From Fratercula arctica (lineage: Eukaryota; Chordata; Aves; Charadriiformes; Alcidae), in NCBI GenBank assembly GCA_947846985.1, contig CANTUZ010000001.1, forward strand, positions 2,356,001-2,420,000: 64,000 bases of DNA, written 5' to 3'. Below, piece by piece: positions 47,901 to 61,739 of this stretch. Every line of letters begins with the position of its first letter. Positions within the stretch are counted from its first letter, which is position 1. Made by a program: the position numbers and the translations under genes. The notes beneath the pieces were generated by a model. The model ran no database searches, was not told the origin of the DNA, and was given only the letters and a program-made list of their open reading frames with translations.

Positions 47901-50900
47901 TGGTGACTGGGGAATTTGTGGAACAAGTGATTCAGGATGCTTTTAGGATCATTGGCTCACTTTTAGGCATGACGTGTTTATCTTCTGTAGCTCGCTGAAG
48001 CTACCATATCCTTTCATGTGGTAGATCTGTGCTGGCATTACTATAAAAAGATTATCTTTCTGACACTGTGATGGAGAAGGAGGTTTTTCCCCCTGAAAGG
48101 TAAATGGAGACTTTGTTGTTGCGAACCTGAAATCCTTCAGGGTTTCTCTATAGCTAGAAGTACTTCTTTACTCTATCCACACCTGGCTGCTTTTAGGCAG
48201 CAAATTCTTTTTTTTTTTTTTTTTTTTTTCCCCCAGGGACCAGCTGAGTTATGAATGGCTGAATTTATCAGAGGTGTTGGCAATTTTCATGTATTTGGTT
48301 TTAAAGATTGCCTTATTTGATTGGTGGTAGGAAATAAGTCACATGTAGTGATCTGAATTGCCCTTAGTTTGCCAGGACCTAGGCATACTTTCCTTTTGTG
48401 TGTGCGCACATGTCTCCAAAGTTGTAAAGAACTCTGTGTGATCTATGCTTTAATTCAACTCGATATTTTTGTAATGTACTTGTGTGCTATAGACTTTTTA
48501 AACTTGTTGCGTGATAGTTGCTTTACCTTGAACCTTATCACAAGGCCTGCTTTTCAGAAGAACTTTGTATGCCTGTACAGTTTTTGATAATGTATTCTAA
48601 AATGTCTTAAAAGTTTCTTCGCTTTCATGTTTTGCCAGCAAGAATGAGGTTGTGGTTGCATGGCTGTTTTACTCTGTTCTACAGTCTGGACTGCTGCTGA
48701 AGGGCCAGCTCCGCTTGCCAACTATTTCTGCTGCCTCCCTGTAGCAGCACAAGGATGGGTGAGCCATGTGGATTAGGGAATTTACCCTGAAATCAAACCT
48801 TCCCTGACCCTTCTCCCCAAAAGGGATAATTTTTGGATAAATCTATTCCACGATCCAAGGCTGCATGGCTTCACAAGTGCCACTGCTAGCATGAGAGGTA
48901 GGAGGACTGAGAAAGGAGAGGAAAAGCAAGACTTTGCGGTAGCAGCCCAGGTTCACGTGGGATTAAAGTCGCTTTGTAACCACAGCCTGATGCTCCTGTG
49001 GAAGGCACAGCTGCCGCTTTGTGAATTACAGAGCTGGAAAGACCACCTTATTTAAATCCTAGCTAATTTTCTGCTGCCTGGATGCGTTCATCCTATATTG
49101 CTGCATCATTTTAAGTCGGTTGACTGTACAGCGTGGTGTAAATAGACATAAAGATTGCATGATTTCTGGCCGAGATGGAATAGCAATACAGTCCTTTCAT
49201 TTGTTGGGTCCTGGATTTAGTTTTTCATCGCTTCCAACTAAATTCATAGTGTAAAAGGAATTGCCAAAATCATAGGCTCAAAATCTTCGATATGGATACA
49301 AATATACGTAAAGATACCTCTGTTGCTTTCCTTCTTCTGTCCTTGTTGTTCTCCCTCCTTGCTTTTTCTTATTTAAAATATCTTCTCATTGTTCAGTCTA
49401 GCGTGTATTGCAGTGTAATGTATCCTATAAATTGATTCAACTTTTTTTTGGTAAAGCCACACTATCCTCTGACTCTATCTCTGCGTCATGCACCTTTCTC
49501 CTGCTGCTGCCTTGCCTTTGTGTGCTATTTTCTATCTTCCATCCTCTCATCCCAAGCTCTGCCCTCTGAAGGTTGTTCCCTCCTTCCAGTTTATCAGCTT
49601 ATTTTTTGCTTTTCCTCCTAGATACTTCATCTCTCCCCTACTCCTTTCTTTATGCAATTCTGAGCTTGTGAATTTTAATCAGTTCTTGGACATCACCTCT
49701 ATTTCCGAGATGCTTTTACATTTAATGTTCAGCAGTACCGCTTACGCCTACTGGATTTGTTAAGCTTCTGTGTTTACTTGCTAAGTGGGGGAGATCGTCT
49801 TGTGGGTCTTCCTCAACAATCTGAGCCCTTTCTGGTCTCAGATGCTGTTGTCCTGTCAGCGGGGCTGTCACTTGCATCTTCTCTGCTGAGAAGTAGCAGG
49901 TTGGATGTGGAATATATGGGTGAGGGAAGAAGGAACTTAGTGGGGATATGGGTTTATGTGCTCAGTACGAGGACAGAGTGGTTCTTCTTCTCCAACTTGG
50001 TGTCTCATTCCTGTCATAACAAGCCTGAGTGAACACTGCAGCTATTTAAAAAAAGAAAAAGAAAGTAAAAGTATGAATGAATATGTATCTGTAGATAGCT
50101 AGTTGCTGCTAGTTTTAACATGTCATTTTATGTTTTGAATTATGCTTCACTTAATAAACTTGCGTGTAACCTTTTGCTATGAATATACTTTGTACTCTCT
50201 GGTGGAATTTGACTATGCTTCTGTAGTCCGACTGATTATGTTGGTAGGTTCGTGACAAGGTTTACGGCAACTTTGGCTGTGAGTCAAGCTACTGAAGTAG
50301 AAACTAATTGCAGTTCCAATTTTAAATACAGCAAATCTAATGTAGCAGCTACAAGGCAGATCACTTAACAGATACTGTGTTAGGGAGAAGTCTTGTCACA
50401 GTATGAATAGTGCTGGAGAAGGATAAGTAACTGTAAAAGAAAACTGTAAAAGAATATGTGTTTGTATATGTATATAGCCATATATATTAGGATGCCATAA
50501 GGGATTCTGAAAAATGATGAGAAAGGTTTACTTTTCCTGTCCTGAGGCAAAATGGTAGTGAGGAGTTTACCATTCTTCCTCTTCTTTCTGGTCTTCCAGC
50601 TGCAGGGAATGCAATTTGTTTGGATGTTCTTGAATGCTGTATTGGGCTCCAGAGCGTGTTTGCCTCTGGCTAGTGGGTATCTGATAAGGCCTTTTTTCAA
50701 AAAATTCCTGTTCAGAACTTCCACTCTGCAGTCGCCGGGAGGTTTTCATAAGGAGTAATCTTTTTTCTTTTATTTCTTAGAAATTTGTCCTTCGTTGCCA
50801 CCTTTCCTTTTTCCTCCAAGGTCATTCCCTCCCTTCAGCAGCCGTGATGCTCGCCTCGGTGTTTGTGGCTTTGTTTAAGTAGGAGCAGAGTGATTTTCTG

Positions 50901-53900
50901 TGCTTACAGGTTCTGAATTCTGCAACCCGGCAAAGCAGAAAACAGCAGAAGTATTAGAAAAACTCATGGAAACTGCATGCACAATATTGTTTTACTCTGG
51001 GTTTGACTTGCACTTGAAACACCTTTTCTTGTGCAACTAGTTAGATCTAGAGGCTTATTTTTTTTCTTTAAAGCTTGTAATTTACTTAGGAGTTGGTGAC
51101 ATTTCTTTCCTCTGGGGTTGATCTTTCTCACCGCTAGTGAGTACTGTGAGTTCATTTTTATTTTTTTTTTTTTTCAAGCTCTGTTAATTCTCTGCTGTAA
51201 CACTAAATATGCAGGAATTTTGAGAAAAATTGGTGATGCTACTTCTGAATAATATTGCGTGTAAAGATGCCACAGAATCTGTGGTCTGGGCACATTACCT
51301 ATAATTAGGCAGTCCTTTAATGAGATGCTCGCATTCTTGACGGAATTAAAATCTAGCGATGTTTTGACTGGAACTGTTTGAGGGAAGCTTGGAATGTACT
51401 TTAAAAAAAAAAATGTTGCCTACTGGGTGTGGAAGTCCAAGTTTTGAGCTAAAAAAAAAAAAAAGCTTCAGTATAAACATAGCCACAGTGTAATGATTCA
51501 GGCCTATCTTGGCGCGGTGAAATTGAGAAATGGACCACACTCCTTCATTATTTTTTTTAAATTCCTGACGTAAAAAGTAATGGATCTCCAGTTTCAATAT
51601 TTCTAAGTTACATTCTAAGTACATTTTTTGGTTAACTGATGAAGGTTTGTTTTTGATGATTCTTTGGTGTTTGTTTTTTTTTTTTTTTTTTTTTGTAGCA
51701 GAAGTAATAGTGTAAAACAAAAATCAACAGTCCATTTCTCACATCAGAGAGAAAATGAATTTTTTTTTCTCCACTTCAGCTTTAAGGTTTGCGTTTGAAT
51801 GAGTTGCTGTTTATTAAAGCAATTCCAGCACACGGTCTGGAAGTCTGATTTTTTTTTTTTTTTTTAGGGCTTGTGTTTCCTTAGAAGCTTTCGGGAGAAT
51901 TCAGGCCTGTTACGTTAGCTGGTGAGCGCTGCGCCTCTAGTATGCGTTTGTCTTGGAAGGCAGTAAAAAGATAATTCTGGTACTGAGTACAACACACTCA
52001 TTCTTTGCCAAAGGTTGTATTTTCAGTTTTGACTCAGTGCCCCCTTTTTAAGAATGAATTCTTTAGCTTGCGGAAAGTTGTGGGGTTGGTTGTTTGGTTT
52101 TTTTTTTTTTTTTCCTGAATTTTATCCAAGTATGGCCTTTCCTTGGAGCTATCATTTTTCACCACAACGTTACTTGGCAGAGCTCTAGAAAACCAGCAGT
52201 TGCGATGCAGCTCTGTAAAAGTTGCCTTTGTTACAAATTTTTATGGTGACAATCGCAAGGCGTAGCTGACAATCGACCAGGCTAGGTATGTGTATTAGAA
52301 TATATGGTACAGGATAATTTTAAAGGAACAAAAAGCTTTTCCATTGGTCCACGTGATCAAACCCAAGCCTGATTCTGTAAGGAAAGCTTTTCTTTTTGAG
52401 GCTCTGTGTATTTCTAATCCCAACTCTCAATCCAAACCCCTGTATGTAAGGGGAATTGAAGACGTTCAGGACATACCACAAATGTCACGATAAGCTGTAC
52501 TGGAAAGAGGAAGAGCATTCTTATCATTCCAGCCACAATTAGTGTAGCCTGGCTTAATTTCCTATGGTGTTTTGTTGTATTTGTTTCATCATGTTTGGTG
52601 GGAGAAGGTTTATTTTGCAGGTTTTGCATCCTTTGCCAATAGTGCTTTCAGCATCTTTTGCAGACAGTGCTTTCAGCCTTTTTAGCATAACCTACACCGA
52701 GACTTTTGTAAACCATACCTGCTGTGGCTTTGGGACATTGAGGCTGTTATAGAGGACACTCCACCCTTTTCATCTGGCTTCGTGGCTGAAGATGCTGTTT
52801 ATTCTTCGCTTCCCCTCCGTGCCAGCCTTGTCTTTGCTCTGGGAGTTATTTTAGACATTCACGGGTGAACACGGAGAAGGTGCATGAGCTGGTGAAGCTG
52901 CTTGCATGATAGTCCGGTTCACGGTCCTTTATATTATCTGACTTGCAGGCACAGATTCTCGTCTCTTGCCTCTGCGAGAAGGGTGTGGTGAATACCAGGA
53001 GACGGTATGACACCGCCAGAACTGGCTTTACTGCAGTGTTTTTGACCGTGTGTCAAAACTGGCTCAGAACAAGTTCAGTTTTTGTCATGCTGAAAATAGC
53101 CGTTAGCGTGTTGGGAACACTAATTCTTGGCAGCGCCGATGTTTGTGCCACAGGACTGGAGTCACTCTGAAAGTAAAACCTTGTTCACGGTCCCTAATGC
53201 AAACAGTGTTGCAGGTTGGTATTTCTAAAAATAATAATAATAAACATACCACTTTTCATAGGAGCTGATACGGCTCTGAGAATCTGATAGTTGTTGTTGT
53301 ATCTGAAGTGGTTTTTGTCATTTTACTAAAAGTTATAATTGGAGCCTGTGTGTATTTTGTGTCTCTCAAAGGCTGGTTGGGCTTCATATAAAGGATCCTG
53401 AAGAACCTTTTAAGAAATGTACAGAATTTACGTTACCAAGCTGTTCGGCCAGCCTCCTGATGGTGCATTGTGTGAATTTCCTTTTAATATTTTGAGTTTC
53501 TGCATTTGGGTCAAGTCCGGCTTTGGAATCAAGAGAGAATGGCTGGTCTCGTCTCCCGTCAGGAGACCTTGAAAACCTTGTGCCTTTTCAGTGCTAGTGA
53601 GTGGGAAGCTTGTCCTGACGAACGAGGGAAACGATATTATCAGCTCATACCTCGTGTAAATACCCTTCATAGGGGAGGCAGAGATAAAAAGAGAGATTTT
53701 TTTTTTTTTTCTCAATTATTATTATTTTTTTTTTTCCCCAGATAGGGGCAAATGTAGTGTGATTATCTCACTGTAGAGAACTTGGTACCATGTTACTTTG
53801 CTTCCCGTCCCCAGCTGGTTGTTGAGATCAGCTTCTCCCGCTCCGCCTGGACTTTTAACTTAGCCGTTATCTCTTATTATGGTTGGTGATTTTTAGCTTT

Positions 53901-56326
53901 CTTATTAATATGCATCAGCTTATTTTTTTGGTCTTAATACAGTCAATGAGCTGGTTCAATCTTCTTAGTCACTTACTGTGGTATGAAAGCACACAAAAAG
54001 GTGTTCTGCATTCATAGTTTATAAGCAGGCTGTAAAAAAAGGGCAAAACCTAATCAAACCGAAGTTATTCCAGTCAAGTATTTGCAGTAAACAAATCTGA
54101 TTTATAGTAGCTCAAAGTAGTGCTTTTCTGTTTGTTTTTTATAGTGGGTTTTAAAATTTTAATAACGTTTTTCCAAAATGCATAGTACGAAGACGTTAAG
54201 TTACAGGCTTTTTATTGAATTAATGTTTTTAAGTGTTCTGTTTTGTTTCTTTCTGAAATAAACACTGCATTTCCAGTTAATATTTGAGGAAAGAGAGTAG
54301 AAGTAACGAAAAAAAAACCATCTACTGGAATCTATGTTTTTTTCCTGTGTGCTATTGTAAGCTCATAGATTCTATTATTAGATTTTTAAATTGTTCTTAA
54401 TGTCTGGAGATGTTCCTTGTAAGAGTCTTTTGAGTTATTTTAAGTATTCCTTTCTTTGTGCCTGTGAGGATCTCCAGTGGCTCCAAGAAGGTTGTTCACA
54501 CACATCTCTATCCTCCTGCGCTTTCTGCAGCGAGCATCCTTTTAATGAGAGAGACAAAACGCGTTGGTGTCTAATTTTATGAGAAGAGCTCAGCCATGCA
54601 GAAGACTTTTGGAGATTTATGGTGGCAAAGCCACTAAGTATAGTTATTTCCAAGCTTGTGTGCCAGCTGCGAGCCAGTGTTAGTGAAGAAAATTTTGGCA
54701 CTTGCATGTTTAAATACATACAATACTGAGCATAAAGAACCTATTTTTTTGGCTCTGCGATACTCTATATGCATATTTGGAGGGGAGAAAAAAAGAGAGG
54801 AGGCAAAAAAACCCAAACAAGCTACAATTTTTCCTGAGGATATGATACTCTAAGATGATCTCAGATCAAAAGTGCTTTTAAAGATGTTTGAATAGAAGAA
54901 TAAATGAATTTGTATATTTTGTGAGACATTCCTGGCAATATTTGGAAAGGCTGGAAATATGAGAAATTACTTAAAATTATTTTCTAAGGGTATAAAAGGC
55001 GGAAGTGCTTTGGTTTTAATTCGGAGTTTGAGAATGACAGAGGTGAGGGCCTGAATTTTGTTAAAAATGAAATAAAATTGACCCAGACGTTTTTCAGGCT
55101 TTCAGCAGCGTAGTAAAATAGTTGTATGTCTTGACTGAATTGTGAATTTCGATCTGGAAACATGACCATATGTTAGGCTGCTGAATTTCTGTTAATGTTT
55201 GATCTTAAAATCCGTGCCTGTCCATCCTCAAACCAGGCAGAGACAGGGGAGAGAGGCTAGAATGACTTGTGAATTAAAAAAAAAATAATCAGAAAAGCAA
55301 TAGTGTCTTGATTTCCAGCAGCTGCTTTTCATGCTGTTGGTGTCTCCCCAGACTGGTGTCAGCACGTCTTATCTGTAAATGTACTTTGCTCATTTTCGGC
55401 TGTGTTGCTGCTAGTGAAAAAGGACGTAGATGGCAGCGGCTTTACACGTTATTTTAATGTGCGTGTTGTTTATGAAGTTGCCTTTCATGTTGATTGATTT
55501 AGTATGATTGTTTCTAATAATCTCTATGGGATCTAAGCTGACTAAATAAGAGGACAAGTAAATATAGCTGCATAGTAAGACCTGATTAGAAGTAGGTCGT
55601 GCTTTTGGATTTCTTCTTCTCATTCTTCCCCTGTTGTTCTCAACGCTGTGAGTCCATGTAGTTGTGTGAGAGGCAGTGCGCAGGTAAAATGTTCACATTT
55701 TCTATACTAGAACTACTACAGTATTTAAGTTTGTATAGTTGGGGGAAACCAAGCCATTTCTGGGGATGCTGGTTTCACTTTCAAGATTCATTTCCACCTG
55801 AATTACAAGACAGTGAAGAAACAAATTGAGAGGACCATCACAAGGGTTTTTTTTAACGAGTCACAACAATTTACATTTTAATAAATTTATTTCACCGGCT
55901 CCTGTGGTAATTGGTGTAGGGTGATAACCTTAAGTTAATTCACTGTACCAGCAATACCAGAAGACATAGGTGCTTTTAAAAGTAGATTTACCTCCAAGGT
56001 ATCTCCCCTGGGGTATGTAACCAGTAGGAGTTTCAAACTCTGCCACACCTTCATTCTGTGCTGCAACTATTGCCTTGGCAAAACCATCTGTTTTCTACTT
56101 AGGTGAGGAAATGCGATTCATGCAGCAGTTGGGCTTGCTGTGACCCTTTGGTGTTACACCACCTTCTGCTTGCACGTAGCACTGCTTTACACTTCGGTGT
56201 ATGGGGAGTGACAGTTGTAGTTTGTCCTTCCTGACGCTGGATTAGAGGATACAGTTTGGTGACTGGAATGATCTCTATCCCCAGCTGAGTTCTGAAATGT
56301 AAGTTGCTGAGGTGACTTGTGCTTCT
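44944..56326 (+). other. FCHSD2: FCHSD2 intron 2, first part
   Basis: AT-rich unique intronic DNA with many T-homopolymers of 12-21 nt (for example near 48209, 51667 and 52100). No CR1 copy, exon or RNA gene is supported. Open frames of up to 124 codons are unrelated to any family I know. Confidence 0.8.
52626..52675. repeat. 25-bp imperfect tandem repeat, two copies
   Basis: Two units, 52626-52650 and 52651-52675, both start 'gcatc.tttgc' and end 'agtgctttca', with about four differences. Intronic; no function apparent. Confidence 0.85.
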
Positions 56327-56850
56327 TAGAATCATAGAATTGTCTAGGTTGGAAGGGACCTCTCAGATCATTGAGTCCAACCATCAACCTAACGCTGACA
56401 AAACCACCACTAACCCATGTCCCTCAGCACCACGTCTGCCCGGCTTTTAAATCCCTCCAGGGATGGTGACTCCACCACTGCCCTGGGCAGCCTCTTCCAA
56501 TGCTTGACAACCCTTTTGGTGAAGAACTTTTTCCTAATATCCATCCTAAACCTCCCCTGGCACAACTTGAGGCCGTTTTCTCTTGTCCTATGGCCTGTTC
56601 CTTGGGAGAAGAGACCGACTCCCCCCGGCTACCCCCTCCTTTCAGGGAGCTGTAGAGAGCGAGAAGGTCTCCCCTCAGCCTCCTTTTCTCCAGGCTCAAC
56701 ACCCCCAGCTCCCTCAGCCGCTCCTCACAAGGCTTGTGCTCCAGACCCCTCACCAGCTCCGTTGCCCTTCTCTGGACACGCTCCAGCACCTCAGTGGCTT
56801 TTTTTTTGTGGTGAGGGGCCCAAAACTGGACACAGCACTTGATGTGTGTA
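56327..56850 (-). mobile_element. CR1 LINE in FCHSD2 intron 2
   Basis: Minus-strand CR1 (antisense to FCHSD2) with the 3' end at 56327. It carries the RT C-terminus [35 protein letters not shown] and [19 protein letters not shown]. Same subfamily as the copies at 26696, 33401 and 37308. A T9 run near 56799 interrupts the element. Confidence 0.95.
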
Positions 56851-56938
56851 AGCAGTGAAGCAGATCTGCTGGGAAGGAGATCTGGTTGACTTTGCTCTCT
56901 AAATTGATGAAATGGAAGCTAACTGCTGTCAGCAAATT

Positions 56939-57128
56939 CATAGATTCATAGAACAGCCCAGGTTGGAAGGGACCTCAAAAGACCATCTGGTCCAACCTTA
57001 TGTGGAAAAGGGAGCCCAGGTGAGATTACCTAGCACTCTCTCTGATCACACCTTGAAAACCCCCAGCAGTGGGGACTCTGACACATCCCTGGGGAGGTTG
57101 TTCCAGTGATTGATTGTTCTCCATGTAA
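56939..57128 (-). mobile_element. Old CR1, 3' part (host of a nested insertion)
   Basis: Minus-strand CR1 3' end: 'catagattcatagaacagcccaggttggaagggacctcaaaagaccatctggtcc', then 'aaacccccagcagtggggactctgacacatccctggggaggttgttccagtgattgattgttctcc'. It is interrupted at about 57130 by a plus-strand CR1 and resumes at 57270. Confidence 0.88.
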
Positions 57129-57131
57129 AAA

Positions 57132-57269
57132 ATGGAGAACATCCGTGAAAGGCCAGGCTGGATGGGGCTTGGAGCAACCTTGTGGGTGGTGTCCCTGCCC
57201 ATGGCAGGGGGATTGGAACTAAATGATCTTTAAGATCCCTTCCAACCAAAACCATTCTGTGATTCTATG
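57132..57269 (+). mobile_element. Short CR1 nested inside an older CR1
   Basis: Plus-strand CR1 3' tail of about 138 bp. It contains 'aaaggccaggctggatggggcttggagcaacctt', 'gtgtccctgcccatggcagggggattggaactaaatgatctttaagatcccttccaacc' and octamers ending at 57269. It splits a minus-strand CR1 into 56939-57128 and 57270-57358. The left junction sits in a perfect 9-bp inverted repeat, gttctccat/atggagaac (57116-57124 and 57132-57140). Confidence 0.88.
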
Positions 57270-57358
57270 AAATTTCTCTTATATGGAGATGAAACCTCTC
57301 CCAGTGCTACTTGTACCATTGCCCCTTGTCTTCTCTCTGTTGCTCCTTGTGAAGATGT
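57270..57358 (-). mobile_element. Old CR1, 5' part after nested insertion
   Basis: Continuation of the minus-strand CR1 broken at 57130: 'aaatttctcttatatggagatgaaacctctcccagtgctacttgtaccattgccccttgtc'. This is the expected next block of that CR1 subfamily. Confidence 0.82.
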
Positions 57359-59151
57359 ATGACCATCCTAGACAAAAGGAATCAAAGAGGTGGGACCTTC
57401 AAGTTTAGGCTCAGTGGTAACTGAGTAGTATTCATCTGTTTTCAAGTAGAGAACTACAAAACTACTTTTTTGTTCCTCACCTCCCTTCACTGTTCCTGGA
57501 GATGGCAGGAATCTTGAATGGGACTGTGGGTCTGGAGCAGTAGCGGTGTTGAAATAGCGTATCTACATGGCAAGGGAATGTTGCCATGGTTGTGAAAGCT
57601 GAACGTTTTGCATTTCAATACCTCGTAATAACAGAGAATTTAATTCTGTTTACTGAAACTGTCCTTAGGTTGTTTATAAACCTTTTGATACTAGATGATG
57701 TTTTTTCTCTTTCTCCATATAAAAGCAGACAATAAATCTACTGGAGTTAATCTCTTTGAAACTTTGATAATCCATACAGGGAAGAAAATGCCTGCAGTGT
57801 GGTTTTTTTGGTTGGTTATTTTTGAGGAGGGCAGGAGTGAGTTATCTTTTCTCAGGTATGCCTAAGTAGGATAACAGAAAGGTGTGTGAATTTGTGAGCA
57901 GAACGATTCAGGGCTCGTGATTTGATTACCTCTCTAGATCTTTGAGCATTCTCATCTTCTCTTTGCACTTAAAAGAGCACTCAGATCTCTGTATAGCAAA
58001 CATACTAATATTTTTTGGGTACTGCAGTATGTTGTATAATTAATATCTTCGTGTCTGTTAGCAGGAGCTGTAGCTATTCATTGTATTCCACATTTTCCAC
58101 CAAATAGTAGAAAAGAGGTGAAAGAAAAGTAATTTCTGCGGTTTCTTTGAGCAGTTGCAGTAAGACTAGTTTGTATATGCTTCTTAGCTTTTTTTCTGTG
58201 TGTTTCAAATAGAAGTGAAGAGCTCCAAAGTGTAATGATTTCGAATCGCTACCTCCGTATATAGTGACAGACTTGAGGAGTGCACTAGTTCTCCTTGGGC
58301 ATCTGATTTTTTTTCCCTGTGCTTGCCGTACAAAAGGTGCAGAAACCCTGGATACGACGCGATGACCAATGTTCAGGCTTTCAGGGTAGCATCTGCCTAA
58401 AAACTTCCAATCTATCAAAACGTATGCAGAGCTTAAATGTTGTGCATTATGTTCCAATAGGTTAAAAAAACAACCAACCCAACAAACCAAAACCCTCCCC
58501 AAATCAAATAAACTTTAAAAACGTTAATCTGTATTTGCATTAATCTATGTGAAAGCAGATTTTGGTTAGTTACTGTGAGCTAATTAGTTGCGTAGAAAAC
58601 AAAGAAGGCCATATACTTGAGTGTTTCTAAGCATTTGTAGCTTACGCTTTTCTGCTGAGGAGGTGAACATAATCTTTATTGTTACATGAGTCTTTTGTTT
58701 GTAAATCTGCAGAATTTTGATGACAGTATCCAAAGACTGGTTAAAGTTGATGTGCCAGTCTGCCTATTGCTGGGGAGAAGTGTCTATCTCTAATGCCAGG
58801 GGAATGAAATCCTTTATGATTCTATTGCTTCCATAGCAGCTAGTGGGCATTAAGTACTCAAGAAATAGTATAAAAATCTACATAAAGAGTTTGAGCCTCT
58901 TCTAGTGTGTTGCTGAAGCCGGATAAAAATATTCTTTAACTCTTTCTTCTGCATGTACTTCCTGTTTGCGCTCCCTTTTCTTTCGGTAAGAGGTGGCTGT
59001 CTTCGCTTTCATCTTTCCAAATGTGCAAGTAGGAGTGAAGGTATGTTTCTTTTACTTGAAATCAACGATGGGGTGATGTTGTTATTTCTGATTTCCCAGG
59101 GAGACTTGGACTTCTGACCAGTGGTGTTCTGTGTCCCGCAGCCAAGGTTCA

Positions 59152-59181
59152 CGGAGCTCTGCTGTGCGGAGCTCTGCTGTG
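59152..59181. repeat. 15-bp exact tandem repeat, two copies
   Basis: The unit cggagctctgctgtg occurs at 59152-59166 and 59167-59181. Intronic; no function apparent. Confidence 0.95.
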
Positions 59182-61703
59182 CCAGAGGAATGTGACTGTC
59201 GAGAGTAGTCTTTGTTCTGGAGTTTGGGGTAGTCTTTTAAACACCCCGGGCCTAGATTGTGGAGCGCTGTGAGCTTTGATCTTCCCTGAAAAGTTCATTT
59301 TACTTAGCAGGGATGCTTTGATGTTCTCTGCTTGCTGGAGCCGATTACTGCCAAGTCCTTCCCGTGGAGGTGCGCTGCAATGCTGCTGGCCAGTTAATAA
59401 CCCAGACCAGCTCTTTTCAGCCGAAGAGATGTTACTGTGAATCCAGATGAGTCCAAACCCTTTTCTACTCTCAAGTGAGCAAATGGATCTCCCTGCTGGA
59501 GAAGTTTTATCTGTTGAAATTTTTTTAAAAATTTTTTCTTTCTAAATTTAGCAGGTTAGCTCAATATTATGCAAGATGAGGGCTGAGCCCTGTTTTGTTG
59601 ACATAGCTAGCTAGATGTTTGAAACTCGTTGTGCTTTATCTTCACCTAGCTGTGCTGGCGAACTGTATTAGCAACTGTGTTCTGGTTTTACTGTAGCTTT
59701 TCATTCAGGAAAAATAGTCTAACTGTATGATACTCCTGCTTCCCAAAAGTGCTGTTTTCATAAATGAATTTCCAATGTAGTTACATTAAAAGCTGATTCT
59801 TAATTTGCAGTTAAGCACCTGAGCTGCATTTGCCCTTGGGGAAGATTATCCGCCGTTGGGCTTCCTGTTCCGAGGTGTCTGTAGCAGCCGATGCTACTGC
59901 AGGTAGCAATCAAGATCAAGGAAAGCCAGTGGCCAGAAGAAAATGCTTCTCGTACTCTTCCAGGTGTCTTTTCCAGGAGGCTGGTTGGCAGTAGACTTGA
60001 ATTTCTGCTTTTTGGAAGAAGGATGGGGTGGGACCCTGGCTTTTCTTCCCCTGGGCAGGGAACGATCAAAGCAGAAATGACTGGTTGTACTCAAGAACCT
60101 TCCCAGGTGAAATGGATAGAGGTAAGGAATGCCACTATTCCAGAAAAGGAGATGAGCTGAACCGGGAAAGAAACAGTTCAAGCACAGGCGGTGCCCTGCC
60201 AGGCCTAGTGGCAAGCGGCATTAGTAAAACACTAGGTTTTGGGGTTTTTTTTGTGTTGTGGTGGTGTTTGTTTTTTTTTTTTCCCCCTACTGAGCAGAAA
60301 TTTAGCAGCCACCACTCCTTGTCTCATTATTTCCACAATAACACCAAATTCAGAAAGCATAATTCTGTTTCAGTGTCCCTCGTGTTGCTTCCTCTGAGTC
60401 CCATCTGGCCCAGGGATAACGTACATGAGCCGAACGGCGGGGAACTGAGCAACCTTTCCATGGCTTATTCAGCACAAGCATTCATGGTTGTAGGGAGAGT
60501 TGTTTTTCCATACTATGTGGACCACCACCTGTAATAGCAATATAGCATGGAATTATTCTGGCAGGGAAATGAGAAGATGGTGGTGGGAAGAAGCGGGCAT
60601 TTTGGAGTTCTTGGTGACTGATGGATCCGATTCCTGCAGCCAAGGTATGGGCAGGTTTAAATATCCTTTGAAGGAAAACTGTGAACAGTATTGTTTACAG
60701 AAAGCTATATGGTGGGCAGGAATGTGCTTTCTTGTTACAACGTCTGTGTACAGAGTAGTGTACCCAGCTGTGGTAGGTGGGTTCACCTGGCTTGTGGGGT
60801 GACAACCATCCTTAAACATCTTAAACCCACTTTCTTTGGCAAAGTTCTGAGACTTCGCTGCAGCAGCTGAGGTGTGGGCACATTCCACGCCAACTGTTGT
60901 ACGTGCGGTAGTGTCTGGGAGAGATGTGCAACAAATGGCAGCTGTTTCTTAAACAACAACAGCTTTTTCTGAAGATGCAAAGGGGTTAGCACACAGAGCG
61001 GTATGACTGGGGGGTAAATAGCACCTGAATATTGCTTTCATGGAGAGACACCTCATGGAACGGTATTTTAGTGGCGAACGTGCTGAGGGTCTGCACATTG
61101 TGTGAGAAGTACGGATAAATGGTGTTCGGTTTTCAGTTCAGAATTGTTTTCTCTCTGTAAAACTTTATAAGGAATACTCTGAGATATACCTACAGATATA
61201 TTTTAGAAATTGGATGACACATTTTCAGTGAACTGTTAACTTTTATTGACTTAAAAAATAACAGTACCTGTACTATATTCTTATAAGACAAGGCAGTTGT
61301 GCTTTATGAGGAAAAAGACCATGGCAATTATTATTACTTGTCAAATGCATTAAAATACAGAATTTGACTTATATTAATGGTATTGAAACCTTGTGAAGGG
61401 CGTCATTTAAAAATGAAGTGCCTGTATTCAAAATATAGGCAAAGAAACGAAAAAAAGGCTTTGTAATACACTTGGGTGGCACTGTCAAGATTCCGAAAAT
61501 GTGACAGACGAGTGAGGTAAAAAACTCTAAGGTTGTTGTTGCCTACTGCAAAACATTTTGTAGATCCAGGATGAAATAAGCTGCTTGAATGATGAAATGT
61601 GTCTTGGCTTCTTCAGAGAGCTGTTAAGCAAATGGGGATCAAAGAAACTCCTCATATTCCTGTTTTCTAAAAACTAGTAGACTGAATTATGCTAGTGTGG
61701 TTT

Positions 61704-61739
<36 letters not shown>

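Noticed and set aside
58074..58502. Minus-strand open frame of 142 codons in FCHSD2 intron 2
   Set aside because: Antisense intronic frame with no known motif and no promoter-like sequence. A chance frame is more likely.
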